Source: Burhinus oedicnemus (Eukaryota > Chordata > Aves > Charadriiformes > Burhinidae). Taken from it: a stretch of DNA of 64,000 bases. Below, in pieces: positions 26,461 through 36,991 of the stretch (the stretch's first letter is position 1; the number at the start of each line of letters is the position of its first letter). A model generated the notes under the pieces. It made no database searches, was not told the DNA's origin, and saw nothing but the letters and a program-made list of their open reading frames with translations. The DNA lies in contig VFFE01007583.1 of the NCBI GenBank assembly GCA_008921705.1, forward strand, positions 1,869,496-1,933,495, read 5' to 3'. The translations under genes were made by a program, and so were the position numbers.

Positions 26461-27435
26461 AAGAGTTTCTGCCCAAACTTCCTGCTTTGTTCTAGAGTAA
26501 AAGGGAAAGAGTAGATGTTAGCAAAGCTATTGTTGAAATTGTGCTATGAAATGAGAAATAGGTGCAAAAGAGGTGATGATATTGAAGAAGGAAGCTTGTG
26601 GAGGTTCATCTACTAAAGCAGTTGTCAGTGTCCTTTGTCCAGCATTGAGCAGCATTGTCCCCTGCTCCTCCAAAACCTTCGTAATTCTGCTGAAAGATGT
26701 GGTTTTGATTAAACAAACATGCTTCCTACTGGTGGTTCATAGAACTTTCTTGCAAGAATTATCTTCCACATAAAAAGAATACATTTTTGTGAACATGTTA
26801 GATGTGGTTGCAATGAAGATTGTTAGTTCTTGTTCAATAAAGCAGAATTATAAGTAAAATGACTGGAGACCTTTTGGGGTATTCAGGACTCCATACTAAA
26901 AGGTTGTCTGCCTTTGTCTTTCCGGCATAGGTAAAAAAAAACATGTTTGTTTAGTATTCAAGACAGAACTAGGTTGCAAAATCGGTTTCCAGCTCTGTTC
27001 TGCCTTGAAGTTTGGAAGTATTGGTTTTCCAGTGTTTTGATGTAATTGCTTTTCCAATGTTTTGGTACAATTGCATTTCCATATGTTCTGTCTTCCCAAG
27101 TGAAAGTGCGAATCCAAACAACAAAAGCAAATCTAACACACTGAAGAATGAGGTTTCAGTATAGTTTCTTCTGTCTATCATCATACCTTTGTGGGTAAAT
27201 CAGCAGTTAAGGATGTCTTCCTTCAAGAAAAGGTCTTTGTTTTTATGTAAATCAGTGCTTTCCAACTACAAAATTCTGTTTTATGTTTTGTCAGATGTAA
27301 CTGGCTTTCTGAAGACTTGGCAAATGGGAAAATGAGAAATCTAGAAGAAAAATGGAACGGACTTGGATTTGATTCCTTTTTTTTTTGCCAACAGATATCA
27401 GACTTTAGTAATTCAGGCATCATCTTTATAATTTT

Positions 27436-27497
27436 TGTCCTGGTTTGAGAGAGCATCTGTTGTTTGTTTAGTGGCCAGCCCAGCCCAAACCATGACA
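27436..27497 (+). mobile_element. 62-bp internally deleted LTR remnant
   Basis: The element starts TGTCCTGGTTTGA, the same 13 bases that open the LTR at 36255. It ends with about 50 bases (GAGAGAGCATCTG through CCCAAACCATGACA) that match the 3' end of the same LTR family, including the GCATCTGT word seen in the 54.4-kb copy. All of the roughly 670-base LTR interior is missing. The outer ends form near-perfect inverted repeats (TGTCCTGGTTTG against CAAACCATGACA, 11 of 12). No clear target duplication flanks it. It is either a deletion product or a miniature derivative of the LTR. Confidence 0.75.
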
Positions 27498-28337
27498 TTT
27501 AAAGCAGTGTGATTCTATGGGTTCTTGTTTACTTGCTAAGCTTGTCTTAATTAAGCATTTGCAGCCCATCTTGATTGCATGTCTATACATATTTCCTGTG
27601 AGCTCATTAGTAAGAATAGTTTTGGGCTTCCCACTGAATGTTTGGGGGTTTTGTGTGTTGGTTTTTTGTTTTTGTAAGAAAAGTCTTTACTTCCTTTAGG
27701 ATAGGCTTTTCCTTGAAAAAAATTAAAGGCTGAAATGCAAGAATTCTGTGTTGTTGTTTTTTGGGTTTTTTTTCCCCATGGGTGAACAGAACACAGCCTA
27801 CAGTTTCTGTGAGGTAGCTGTTAAGCTAAAGGTAAATACTTCATTATCAGAAAACCTGAATGACTGCCTTCCACCCTACCTTCCCCTTTTAAAATTATCC
27901 ACTTCTGACCAGTTTTATTGATGTCAGGGTATTCTTTATTTCTCTGTTTTGTGAGTAGTGTCTCTTCTGAGAGCTCTCTCAATAATAAAACAGTGAATCA
28001 TAGTGTTTACTAGAAAGGGAAAAATGGTATTTGACGGACTTTCAAATTGATCTCTATACATTCTTTGCAAAGAGAACCCTGTAAGAACATAAACAGATCT
28101 AGTATTCTCAATACAGCTTTAGTATATGCACCCAGTTTGTTCTGTCATAGTATCTCTATTCTCTTCCTTTTGTTCCATTCATTTTTGGAACTCTGAGGAT
28201 GAAGACCAGCCTTCTGTTCTATCAAAAATAAAACAACCATTTTCACAAATTATATCAACAACAGGTGTTTATATTATAAACACTTCAGAATTAAGACATT
28301 TCCTCTTTTGCTTTGTGGGTGTGGGGTTTTTGTGGCG

Positions 28338-28352
28338 TTGTTGTTGTTGTTG
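28338..28352. repeat. Short (GTT)n microsatellite
   Basis: About five GTT units lie in a T- and G-rich context. Confidence 0.7.
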
Positions 28353-31300
28353 GTTTTTACATTCTTTCTAGAGTTCGGTGGTTTTTTTCAATTTTTTTTT
28401 TTATATCTGTGTGAATAGTTCCAAGAGAGACACACTTTCTCTTTTCAGAAAGTACTTTAAAGAGAATCCATTAAATACTGTATGAAACTTGACGCTTTAC
28501 AATAGGAAATAACTGAAATGACTGCATTTGATATCAGAAATGTAAAGAGGGTACTGTTAATTCTTTTGGTCTCCATGTGTATTAAATCAGGTTAAGGGAT
28601 AAACCCTTGAGATATAGTGTTATTCTTATATAGGGTACTAAGTTATTTTTTATTATTTCTTAAATAAGTCATCCAGGAATAAAATAATGCTCAATATTGC
28701 AACTTTATACCTTGTTTCATAACACCAAAAAACCACGTGTACTCTTGCTTGAAAAATATATCTGTGGATTGTTATACTGTGGACATACACTTGTAAGGAC
28801 ATAAAAAGAATGAGCCATTCTCTCCAGGTAGAGGAGCTCCAGAAAAGCCAAAGATAACTGTTCTCGCATAGCATAAAAATGATCAAGGTGCTGGGAAAAT
28901 TGACTTAAGAGAAAACATTGAAGTAACTAAACATGAATGAGGGCTTGGTTGAGGGATGACTAACAGAGAAGATCAGGACCAGAAACATACGAGAAACATA
29001 AACACTGTAGAGAGGAATTATATAGTGCAACTTTTTTTTTCCCCCAAAGGCGTAACTAAGAGCAATGAGGTAAAATTGAGAGAGCATCATAGACTTCAAA
29101 ATAATCTCAAGAATAAATATGGAAATTAATTGTATATGATATGCAAATAATGGATTAAAGAAAAGAATTCTTTAAAGTAGTGCTGTAGGGAAATAATATT
29201 ATATGTGATAGAGGATCAGAAGCAGAACAGATCTTTTAGCTTTTGCTCGGAGTTATCACTCTATATGCATTTGATAATGCAGTTTTGAAAACTTACTATC
29301 CGATGTAAAAACTGTTTGCAAATGAAGAAATTCAAGTGCTCCTTCTTTTCAAAGAACAGATTTTACCTATGATATTCTCAAATTCTGGCAAAATTGTTTT
29401 GACTTGATTAAGACTAATTGTAAAGGGGAACTGAGTGAAGCACTGTCTTATATAGCAAAATTTTTTTTGTGTTTGTATAGCATTTTTAAAACATGTAAAA
29501 AGCTGCATAGTCACTGGTATTTAATTTATTATTTTACTATTACTCAGGACAGGAGAGTTTTATATTTGATAACACCTATTTTTCATAGTTTAGTAATCCT
29601 TTTCTGGAGCTCACCAGTAAGATTTCCTGGAAATTCTCCTGCAAATTTTTTCTTTCCCACTCAGTCAAAGTTTAAATTGGAAAGTTTAACAGAAATTTTC
29701 AGGGGAAGGAATCTCAAAATATTTTGCTGATACCATGTCTATTTAAAATACTTATGTATTAAAACATGGTCTTCCACTAGTTCGTAAAAGAGCAACGAAA
29801 AGTCAAAATAAAAATGAATTGTTTAAATTTACTGAAACAAGAACTTTAAGACAATTTTTTAATATTTTGCTAGAAATTGTTTTTTTTTTGTTTTCCAAGC
29901 ATATGTCTTCTGACACATTCTCTTGTCCTAGTCTGTGATGTCGGTGTATGAAAGATTGTGAACTCTGTGTGCTTTAGGCATCAGTGTATGCAGAAATAGC
30001 TCTGTACAGTTTTCTGTACAATGGGATGTGGATTGTCTAATAAAATCTTTCTTTTTTCCCTCTTTTTGAACCCAAATATTTGCACAAGTGTTTGTGGGTA
30101 CACGGGAATTCTGGTGAAAAAATTATTTGAAACTTTAAAAGATTTCCTCAGATTAACAACCGCAGGGCTGTTGTCTGTAATTTGTGGATGGCATATTTTT
30201 CTCAACCTGGAAGAATTCAATTTAATTAACATTGTCTCTACTAATAAATTGGTTTTGGATTTGTTATATGTAGACTGTTTACACAAGACTGCTATAGAAA
30301 TCTTATTGAATTTATTCTGGAAAGTTCAAAGCTTAAGAAATGTTTGCAGACTCATTTCATTGTAACGAGGATAGGAAACCATTGTGTTTCCATGCTGCAC
30401 ATTTCCCAGTTCACATTTACTCTGGGTGAGTTTACTCGTGCTGACCATACACAGCTGTTGTAGCTCCTGAAGGGTATTTTGGGATTGATTAACCATCTGC
30501 TGGTTCTCACTGTAACAGCTCAGTGACAACAGCATGAGGGAATTTGCTTTAGATAATCTGCAAAAACACGGGTAGTACAAATATTCCTTTTCCAACAGCT
30601 GATCTGATTGGTATTCTTGCTACTGCCATTGTGTAAGAGGATTTGGATTCGATCTGATTTTTGTAAGTTTATCTATATTGGTTCTGTGTAGAACACCTAA
30701 TTTGCAGCTTTAAAAAAAGGGTTTTTGATTTTCTGCAGTGTCAGAATTTATTGCTTCTTTAGGCAGCATTATCAACACAAGCACTGATTAAAATGTGTTA
30801 CATATTAATATAAGGGAAAGATATATTTAAGACTTATTAAGACATGTGCAAAGTTGTCACTTCATAATGTAATGGGTAAGCCCAAGACTGAAAGTGCAAG
30901 GAGGTCTTTCTAACTGAAGCAGAGTGAAAGTGCTATTTTGGAAGGAAAAGAAAAAAAAAACCAACACCCAAAGATAGCTGGTGTTCTACCAGATAATTGG
31001 GGACCAGATAATTCTCATGGTTGTTATTCCAAATAAGATAAATATCCATTCTAAATGAGATCTGGACATATGGTGCAAAGTTTCTCATGCTGAGTGGAAA
31101 ATAGCTGGCCAAAATCTGCAATGTGTTACAAAGGTAGAAATATGTTAATTTTTGTAAATGTGTTTTGACTGTCCTCTCTCTCTGTTCTAAAAACATAGTA
31201 TTTTGACAAGAATCATAAAGTGAAATAGTATTTTTAAATGCACTTTACTCTTTCTAGTGTGTATATATATATTTCAGAAACATAAAAATAGTTATGATAA

Positions 31301-31788
31301 TACAGAAATAACATGAATAGCATGTGTTGGGGGAAGGTTATTGATGACTGAAGGCTGTATACTAAGTAACATTGTATGTAACATAACAGGTAAGAACTAA
31401 CTCTGTTCTAAAATAAATATTTACATGAACTGAGTAGTATGATCTTTAACTTCTGGCATTTATTATGCAGAAGGAGGGTTTTAGACAGACATACGGATTT
31501 GGGGTAAAATCCATATGGCATAAAAGAATTTAAAAAATAAAGCTCACTAAATTCTCAGTCCAAAGATGGAATAATTAAAACCCTTGGCTTTTCTTACTGT
31601 CTTTGATGCCATTAATAGTACTCTGTCACCAGTCACTTCCAGCTCCCCACATAACAAAAAATACCTTTACCTTTTAATATTTTCGGGGTTTCTCTGTTCA
31701 TACGCGTTCTTGCTTGCTACATTGTTGTGTGTCTACAAATACACAAGTTAAATGTCTTAATGTGAATTGTGAACTTGGTATCTAACAG

Positions 31789-31841
31789 GAGATGAAGAAG
31801 AAAAGTTCTATTTTATTGAAATGGCACTTAGAATGGATGGG
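31789..31841 (+). CDS. Candidate 53-bp coding exon, gene not recognised
   Basis: The segment follows an acceptor-like TATCTAACAG and is followed by a good donor (GGG|GTAAGC). In the frame that begins with two bases of a split codon it encodes DEEEKFYFIEMALRMDG and ends in phase 0. The peptide alternates charged and hydrophobic residues, as in a real domain, but I cannot name the protein. The pyrimidine tract is weak, which lowers confidence. A second reading frame is also open, so the case rests mainly on compatibility with the stronger candidate exon at 55474-55532, which starts in phase 0. If real, the two are joined by a 23.6-kb intron. Confidence 0.35.
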
Positions 31842-32524
31842 GTAAGCAAGCACTAAGAAAATTATTCTCCTGTAGCTGGGTTTCTGCCGGGGAATTTGTT
31901 GTGTCACAGTGTGATCCAATCTAAAATGTGACTGTACCTTATGATAGACTACAGTACACTTTTGGAAAAGAGCTATGGTAGTAACAGTTCTGTCAGTTTA
32001 TTCCAACACTGTTACCCCTGTAGAGTCAAGGAGTAACTCTACCTCCTGATTTGTTGCATGTATCCATCTAGAAGCTGCTGCCAAATTATCTTTTGCTTGA
32101 CTTACTCTCTTAGAGGCAGTGTAAATTTCCTAACAAACCAATTACATTTAAAAATGCCTTTTTTTCTATACTGTAATTTAAAACCATGTTTTCTTACTTC
32201 TAACAAGCTTCATTTCCTACTTTGCATTTCATTTTCCAAAATGAGATTCTCTTGCTAGATATTCAAAATTAGGTGAGGTTTGATTACCCCATCACAAGTA
32301 CTGCTTATCTTTATTTAAACTCTAGTAAGGGCTAGTTGTAAAGAACATTCCCTATTTTTCACTTGTGTTTATATGAACAAGATATCCCAGCTGCTTCAAT
32401 AAGACTCCATGCAGTTGCATAGTTATCCATAGATTTTGTAGGACGTGAAAAATGATTGTATCACACAGTCTAATCTCTTTGATGACATGATCAAAGCTGA
32501 GAGAAGGGTACAAATATCTGTCCT
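31842..32524. other. Unique DNA, no gene recognised
   Basis: This is AT-rich sequence between the candidate exon and the nested CR1 block. I see nothing recognisable in it. Confidence 0.4.
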
Positions 32525-33316
32525 TTAGAATCATAGAATATCTCAAGTTGGAAGGGACCCAAAGGATCATCGATTCCAACTCCCTGCTCCTTGCAGGACT
32601 GCCTAAAATTAAACCATACGGCTAAGACTGTCATCCAGATGCTCCTTGAACTCTGACAGGCTTGGTGTTGTGACCACTTCCTTGGGGACCCTGTTTCCGT
32701 GAGCAACCACCCTCTCAGTGAAGAACCTTTTCCTAATGTCCAGTCTGAACTTCCCCTGATGCGGCTTCGTTCCATTTCCTTGTGTGCTATTGCTGGTCAC
32801 CTGAGAGAGATCAACACCTCCCTCTCCGCTACCCCCCTTGAGGAAGCTGTAGACTGCAATGAGGTCACCCCTCAGCCTTCTCTTCTCCAAGCTGAGGAAA
32901 CCAAGTGACCTCAGCTGCTCCTCATAAGTCTTGCCCTCAAGACGTTTCACCATCATGGTCTACCTCCTCTGGGCACACTCTAATAATTTGATGTCTTTCT
33001 TATATTAAGACACCCAAAACTGCACACAGTACTTGAGGTGGGGCTGCACCAGCGCAGTGTAGAGTGGAATCATCACCTTCTTCAACCAGCTAGCTATGCT
33101 GTGCTTGATGCACATGGTTGACCCTTTTGGCTGCCAAGTCACACTGTTGACTCATATTCAGCTTGCCATCAATCCAAACCCCTAAATCTCTTTCTGTTGT
33201 TCTCCAGCCTCTCATCCCCAATTTCTACGTATAACCAGGATCACTCCGTCCCAGGTGCAGAATCTAGCACTTGCTCTTGTTTAATTTCATACAGTTGGTG
33301 ATCAAACAACTCTCTA
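32525..33316 (-). mobile_element. Older CR1 LINE, 3' part (host of a nested insertion)
   Basis: This is a minus-strand CR1 whose 3' end begins at the left with AGAATCATAGAATATCTCAAG and GGGACCCAAAGGATCATC, a different subfamily from the other copies. The frame at 32609-32956 encodes MVKRLEGKTYEEQLRSLGFLSLEKRRLRGDLI..., the usual C-terminal block, split by frameshifts. Further right come the antisense of an ILHLG block and of NCMKLNKSKC. The element stops abruptly at 33316, where a second CR1 begins. It resumes at 34406, so the copy is interrupted rather than truncated here. Confidence 0.9.
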
Positions 33317-34405
33317 GAATCATAGAATCATAGAATTACCTATGTTGGAAGGGACCTTTAAGATCATTGAGTCCAACCATCAACCTAACACTGCCAAAAA
33401 CACCACTAAACTATGTCCCTAAGCACTATGTCTACCTGTCTTTTAAATACCTCCAGGGATGGTGATTCCACCACTTCCCTCAGCAGCCTGTTCCAATGTC
33501 TGATAACCCTTTCGGTGAACAAATTTTTCCTAATAGCCAAACTAAACCTCCCCTGGAGTAACTTGAGGCCATTTCCTCTTGTGCTATCACTTGTTAGTTG
33601 GGAAAAGAGAACGACCCCCACCTCTCTACAACCCCCTTTCAGGTAGTTATAGAGAGCGATAAGGTCTCCCCTCAGCCTTCCTTTCCCCAGACTAATCAAC
33701 CCCAGTTCCCTCAGCTGCTCTGCATAAGACTTGTTCTCTAGACCCCTCACCAGCTTTGTTGCCCTTCTCTGGACATGCTCCAACACCTCAGTGTCTTTCT
33801 TGGAGTGAGGGGCCCAAAACTGAACACAGTATTTGATGTGGGATCTCATCAGTGCCGAGTACAGGGAGATGATCACTTCCTTAGTCCTGGTTACCACACT
33901 ATTCATGGTACAAACAAGGATGCTGTTGGCTGCCTTGGCCACCTGGTCACACTGCTGGTTCATGTTCAGCCAGTTGTCCACCAGGACCTCCAGGGCCTTT
34001 TCTGCCAGGCAGCTTTCCAGCCACTCTTCCCCAAGCCTGTAGTGCTGCATGGGGTTTTTGTGACCCAAGTGCAGGACCCTAAAGCAGATCAACAGTTCTG
34101 CCCAACTTGGTGTCATCTGCAAACTTACTGAGGGTGCACTCGATCCCCTCATCCAGGTCGTTGATAAAGATATTAAAGAGAACTGGCCCCAATACTGAGC
34201 CCTGAGGAACACCACTTCTGACTGGCTGCCAACTGGATTGAACTCCATTCACCGCAAGTCTTTGGGCCCGGCCATCCAGCCAGTTTTTTCCCCAGTGAAG
34301 CGCATGCCCATCCAAGACATGAGCAGCCAGTTTCTCCAGGAGAATGCTGTGGGAAATGGTGTCAAAGGCTTTATTAAAGTCTAGGTAAACAATGTCCACA
34401 GTATC
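33317..34405 (-). mobile_element. Younger CR1 LINE inserted into an older CR1
   Basis: This minus-strand CR1 starts at the left with GAATCATAGAATCATAGAAT and runs from the 3' UTR through the C-terminal block to the RT. It is 5'-truncated just upstream of motif A near 34400. Both sides carry CTCTA (33312-33316 and 34406-34410), a likely target duplication. The flanking sequence on both sides belongs to one older CR1. Compared with the 25.5-kb copy it lacks about 87 bases around 34080, removing the LQRDLDRL to FNKAKC segment. Its 3' half is almost identical to the + strand copy at 39086-39620. Confidence 0.9.
33406..34248 (-). pseudogene. CR1 ORF2 fragment: RT end and C-terminal region
   Basis: This 280-codon open stretch covers the [21 protein letters not shown] block, VEHVQ-like [42 protein letters not shown], the [20 protein letters not shown] block and the C-terminal [19 protein letters not shown]. 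The start is out of frame relative to the RT core because of the internal deletion near 34080. The frame is unusually intact for this window, suggesting recent insertion. A second frame (34079-34555) carries RT motifs A ([13 protein letters not shown]), B ([11 protein letters not shown]) and C (KFADDTKLG), with catalytic aspartates present. The two frames are not joined, so the element is dead. Confidence 0.88.
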
Positions 34406-34460
34406 CTCTAATCTATCGAGATCTCTATGTAAGGCCTCTCTGCCCTCAAGATCATCCATT
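34406..34460 (-). mobile_element. Older CR1 LINE, continuation beyond the nested insertion
   Basis: On the minus strand this piece encodes [17 protein letters not shown], the CR1 segment that lies directly upstream of the NCMKLNKSKC block found at the right edge of 32525-33316. With the 33317-34405 insertion set aside, the two pieces meet in the same frame. The right edge, around 34460, is the 5' truncation of the older element. Beyond it the sequence is unique. Confidence 0.85.
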
Positions 34461-36254
34461 ACCCTCTTTATTGTTTGGTTCCACTTTGTAATAATACCCT
34501 TACTATTATTTTTTTTACTGTCTAACTCTTCCCATAAAAGTAATATCTTCTGCATTTCTTTTTTCCTCCCTTAGTTGTATTGCATCTCAGTTTTAAATTT
34601 GTAGAACTTTCCATAGCTGTTTTGGAGGGAGAAGGGGGAAGTTTTTTGAAACTTGATAGTATTTTTGCCATTAAATGATGGCAGCCTGTCAAGGTAGTTT
34701 GTGCTTCGTACTGTTCTGCTGAATTTGCTTTTGGGAAATGATGTTGTTTGGTCCTAAAATTCTGTTTTCTTGTGTAAAATATGTTTACAGCAATGAGGTT
34801 TTTGCTATCTTAAATATTTAAAACAAAGCAGCCCTAGATTCTCCAGAAACCTAAGAAATAACCAATACGTTGTTACATAATTTGATTTCCTTCCTTTCTC
34901 TCTGCTCAGTAGCACAAAAGTTGCAAATGATAAGAAAATTGTAATAGTTAAAAACTTTGTAAGTGACATTTAATATACTGGATTTTCTACAACCAGTCCC
35001 TACTTTTGCTGTATATTTTAAAAATAGAAGGGATTGTGTTGATTTTCGTTGTTCTTGTTGAAGGCATAAACGATTTTGAAAGTGACAGTGGTTGCATTCA
35101 CTGTAGAAAGATCACTCTTGCTACAGTTTGGGAGCTTTTGCTGAAAGCAGATTTTGCTACTGGAATTAGACACGGCAAATTCTCAGAGTTTAGTGGTTTA
35201 GTTTCAAAACATAAATGACTAGTTCAGAAGCAGCCAAGAAACTCTAAGCTTCAATTTTCCTCAGTGCTAGAGACTGAAATACACGTCTTTGATGCCTGAC
35301 TTTTGTTAAGCTGTAGTAGTGTAAAAGCATTTCTTCTCAGTAAAACAGTGTTCAATAAGGTAGTACAGTACAGAAGACTGTTTTAAATTCTTTCTTCTAA
35401 AAAGTAGAGAGTTGATCTAAGTTGGCATTCTCTGAAAACCGTGGGAGCTTTTCAATACGAATGGGGTTAGCTGTATATAGAATAACTTTGAAAATCCCTA
35501 CAGTTGCCCTTATATTGCTTTAACTGTTTCTGTACTTGAGAGGGAATGTGATATATTAAAGTACAGTATTTTTATATTGGTGCAGCTGTATGCAAGCAAG
35601 AGGTTATACATATTCGTACTCAAGTGATATAATTTGTTTTCTGTTTTTCTCAAGTTCTACAGGCAAAATAGTTATATTAGGATAAATACTTAACTGGGTC
35701 TTTAAATAAGAAATTTATAGCAAATGTGCTGTTCTATGACCTACATCTAATTCAGCAAAAGGCCTTTCATATGTGGCCTCAGAATTCAGTCACAAGAGCA
35801 ACGTACTTTCAGCTATTTTATTATTTGTAAATATTAAAACCTGGTGTCCAGATCACACTTGCATACGCTTACAGAGTAATATTTGCATTGAAAGTGTATC
35901 TAAACCATTCGAAATGTCCATTGCCATTTACTTTCCTTTCTCTGGATTCTCTTTTGTTTCTCCAAAGCCAATCCCTTTTCCTAAGTTTTCTAAATTCTCT
36001 TTTAATTCATGTTTTCATTTATATTTCCATCAGTGTTAGGCAATCATGTTAGCCTTTTTTGTATTGTTAGCAAGGCACTAGTTTCTTCACCATACTCCAG
36101 GCCACATGCGAAGACAATTTCATCAGCAGCCTGATACTCCAGGAGTACACATACCTGCCTCTGCCATGTTGTAGCTGTGTCTGAGCTGAGCTCAGCAGCT
36201 CTGTTGCAGTTTCTAATGGCACTTGGCTTTTTGGAGTTTCATAAATACACTGTG
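34461..36254. other. Unique DNA, no gene recognised
   Basis: No element or coding frame is recognisable. A moderate ORF at 35773-36039 has no known motif. Confidence 0.4.
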
Positions 36255-36597
36255 TGTCCTGGTTTGAAGTAAAACAGAACCAATTTTGTTCAGTAACTTT
36301 GCTTTTTAGCTGGACCTCTTCTAACTGCTGAAATTAACAGCATGTTGTGCAGAAAACTGTTGGCTCTCAGAGTGATCAGACCCATGTTTATAGTTGATGC
36401 CAAGGAATGGGATGCAGAGAGGCTCCTGCTTATACTTATTGCTATAACACCCAAGGGCAGCCAACTTTGTTATTTGCCCCGTTGGAGGGTTGGAAACGGA
36501 AAAGCATAGAGGGGTCGCACCTGTGGGGAGGAGCGGACAGGACAGGTGACCCAGAACTGACCCGCAGGGTATTCCATCCCATCTGCCTCATGCTCAG

Positions 36598-36605
36598 TAT
36601 AAAAG
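36598..36605 (+). promoter_or_regulatory. LTR TATA box
   Basis: TATAAAAG lies at the expected place in the LTR, roughly 340 bases from its start, and is conserved in the inverted copy. Transcription would start about 25-30 bases downstream. Whether the solo LTR is still active is unknown. Confidence 0.65.
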
Positions 36606-36847
36606 CTGAGGGATCAAAGGGTCAGCTCTCTTTCTCCAATGTCTGGTGTCCAAGGAGGACTCTGTCTGTTCGTTTGTCTTTGATTCCAATCCTCAATCCA
36701 GATCCGGAATCCAGTTCCCATCCATCACTGAGTCCAGTCTGGGACTTTCCCAGTGCCTGCTGGTGATGTGATCGTCAGCTTGGGAGCTTGATACAGTTTT
36801 GTATATATTTCATTATTTTCTTTTTATTATTTTATTATTAATATTTC

Positions 36848-36853
36848 ATTAAA
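36848..36853 (+). promoter_or_regulatory. LTR polyadenylation signal (ATTAAA)
   Basis: ATTAAA lies about 240 bases after the TATA box within an AT-rich stretch, where the R region of an LTR would carry its signal. It is the common variant of AATAAA. Confidence 0.5.
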
Positions 36854-36896
36854 GTAGTTTAGTTCTTTCTAAACTCTTAAGTCTCTCTTTTTTTTT

Positions 36897-36942
36897 CTCT
36901 CTCTCTCCTGCCTCCCTTCGAAGTGGAGCAGGAGAGAGAGAG
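36897..36942 (+). other. Perfect 15-bp hairpin in the LTR
   Basis: CTCTCTCTCTCCTGC at 36897-36911 is the exact reverse complement of GCAGGAGAGAGAGAG at 36928-36942, with a 16-nt loop containing TTCGAA. The inverted copy of the LTR keeps the fold: its one change converts a C-G pair to a U-G wobble on the transcribed strand. The hairpin sits about 50 bases from the LTR 3' end. Confidence 0.75.
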
Positions 36943-36991
36943 ACCATCTTTTGTTCCACCTGATTGGGCCAATCTGGCCCAAACCATGACA

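Larger units (their letters stand above)
26461..31788. other. Unique AT-rich DNA with one tiny LTR relic
   Basis: Apart from the 62-bp LTR-like element at 27436-27497 and a short (GTT)n run near 28338-28352, I see no repeat or gene. Overlapping frames on both strands at 29981-30365 are AT-rich and lack recognisable motifs. Confidence 0.45.
36255..36991 (+). mobile_element. Solo LTR of an avian endogenous retrovirus, 737 bp
   Basis: The element begins TGTCCTGGTTTGAAG and ends CCCAAACCATGACA, with extended near-perfect inverted ends. The five bases before it (CTGTG, 36250-36254) and after it (CTGGG, 36992-36996) match at four of five positions. That suggests a 5-bp target duplication, as is usual for ERVL-type elements. 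Inside are a TATA box at 36598-36605, an ATTAAA signal at 36848-36853, and a CT-rich/GA-rich hairpin near the 3' end. No primer binding site or internal retroviral genes follow, so this is a solo LTR left by recombination. A second copy lies inverted at 54404-55123. I cannot name the subfamily. Confidence 0.85.

Noticed and set aside
29981..30365. Overlapping open frames of 101 and 114 codons on opposite strands
   Set aside because: They are AT-rich, low in complexity and without known domains. Two-strand openness in the same place is typical of chance.
34079..34555. Rearranged CR1 with its RDLDRLE block moved in front of the RT motif A
   Set aside because: The apparent rearrangement is explained more simply by nesting: the RDLDRLE piece belongs to the older CR1 that hosts the insertion.
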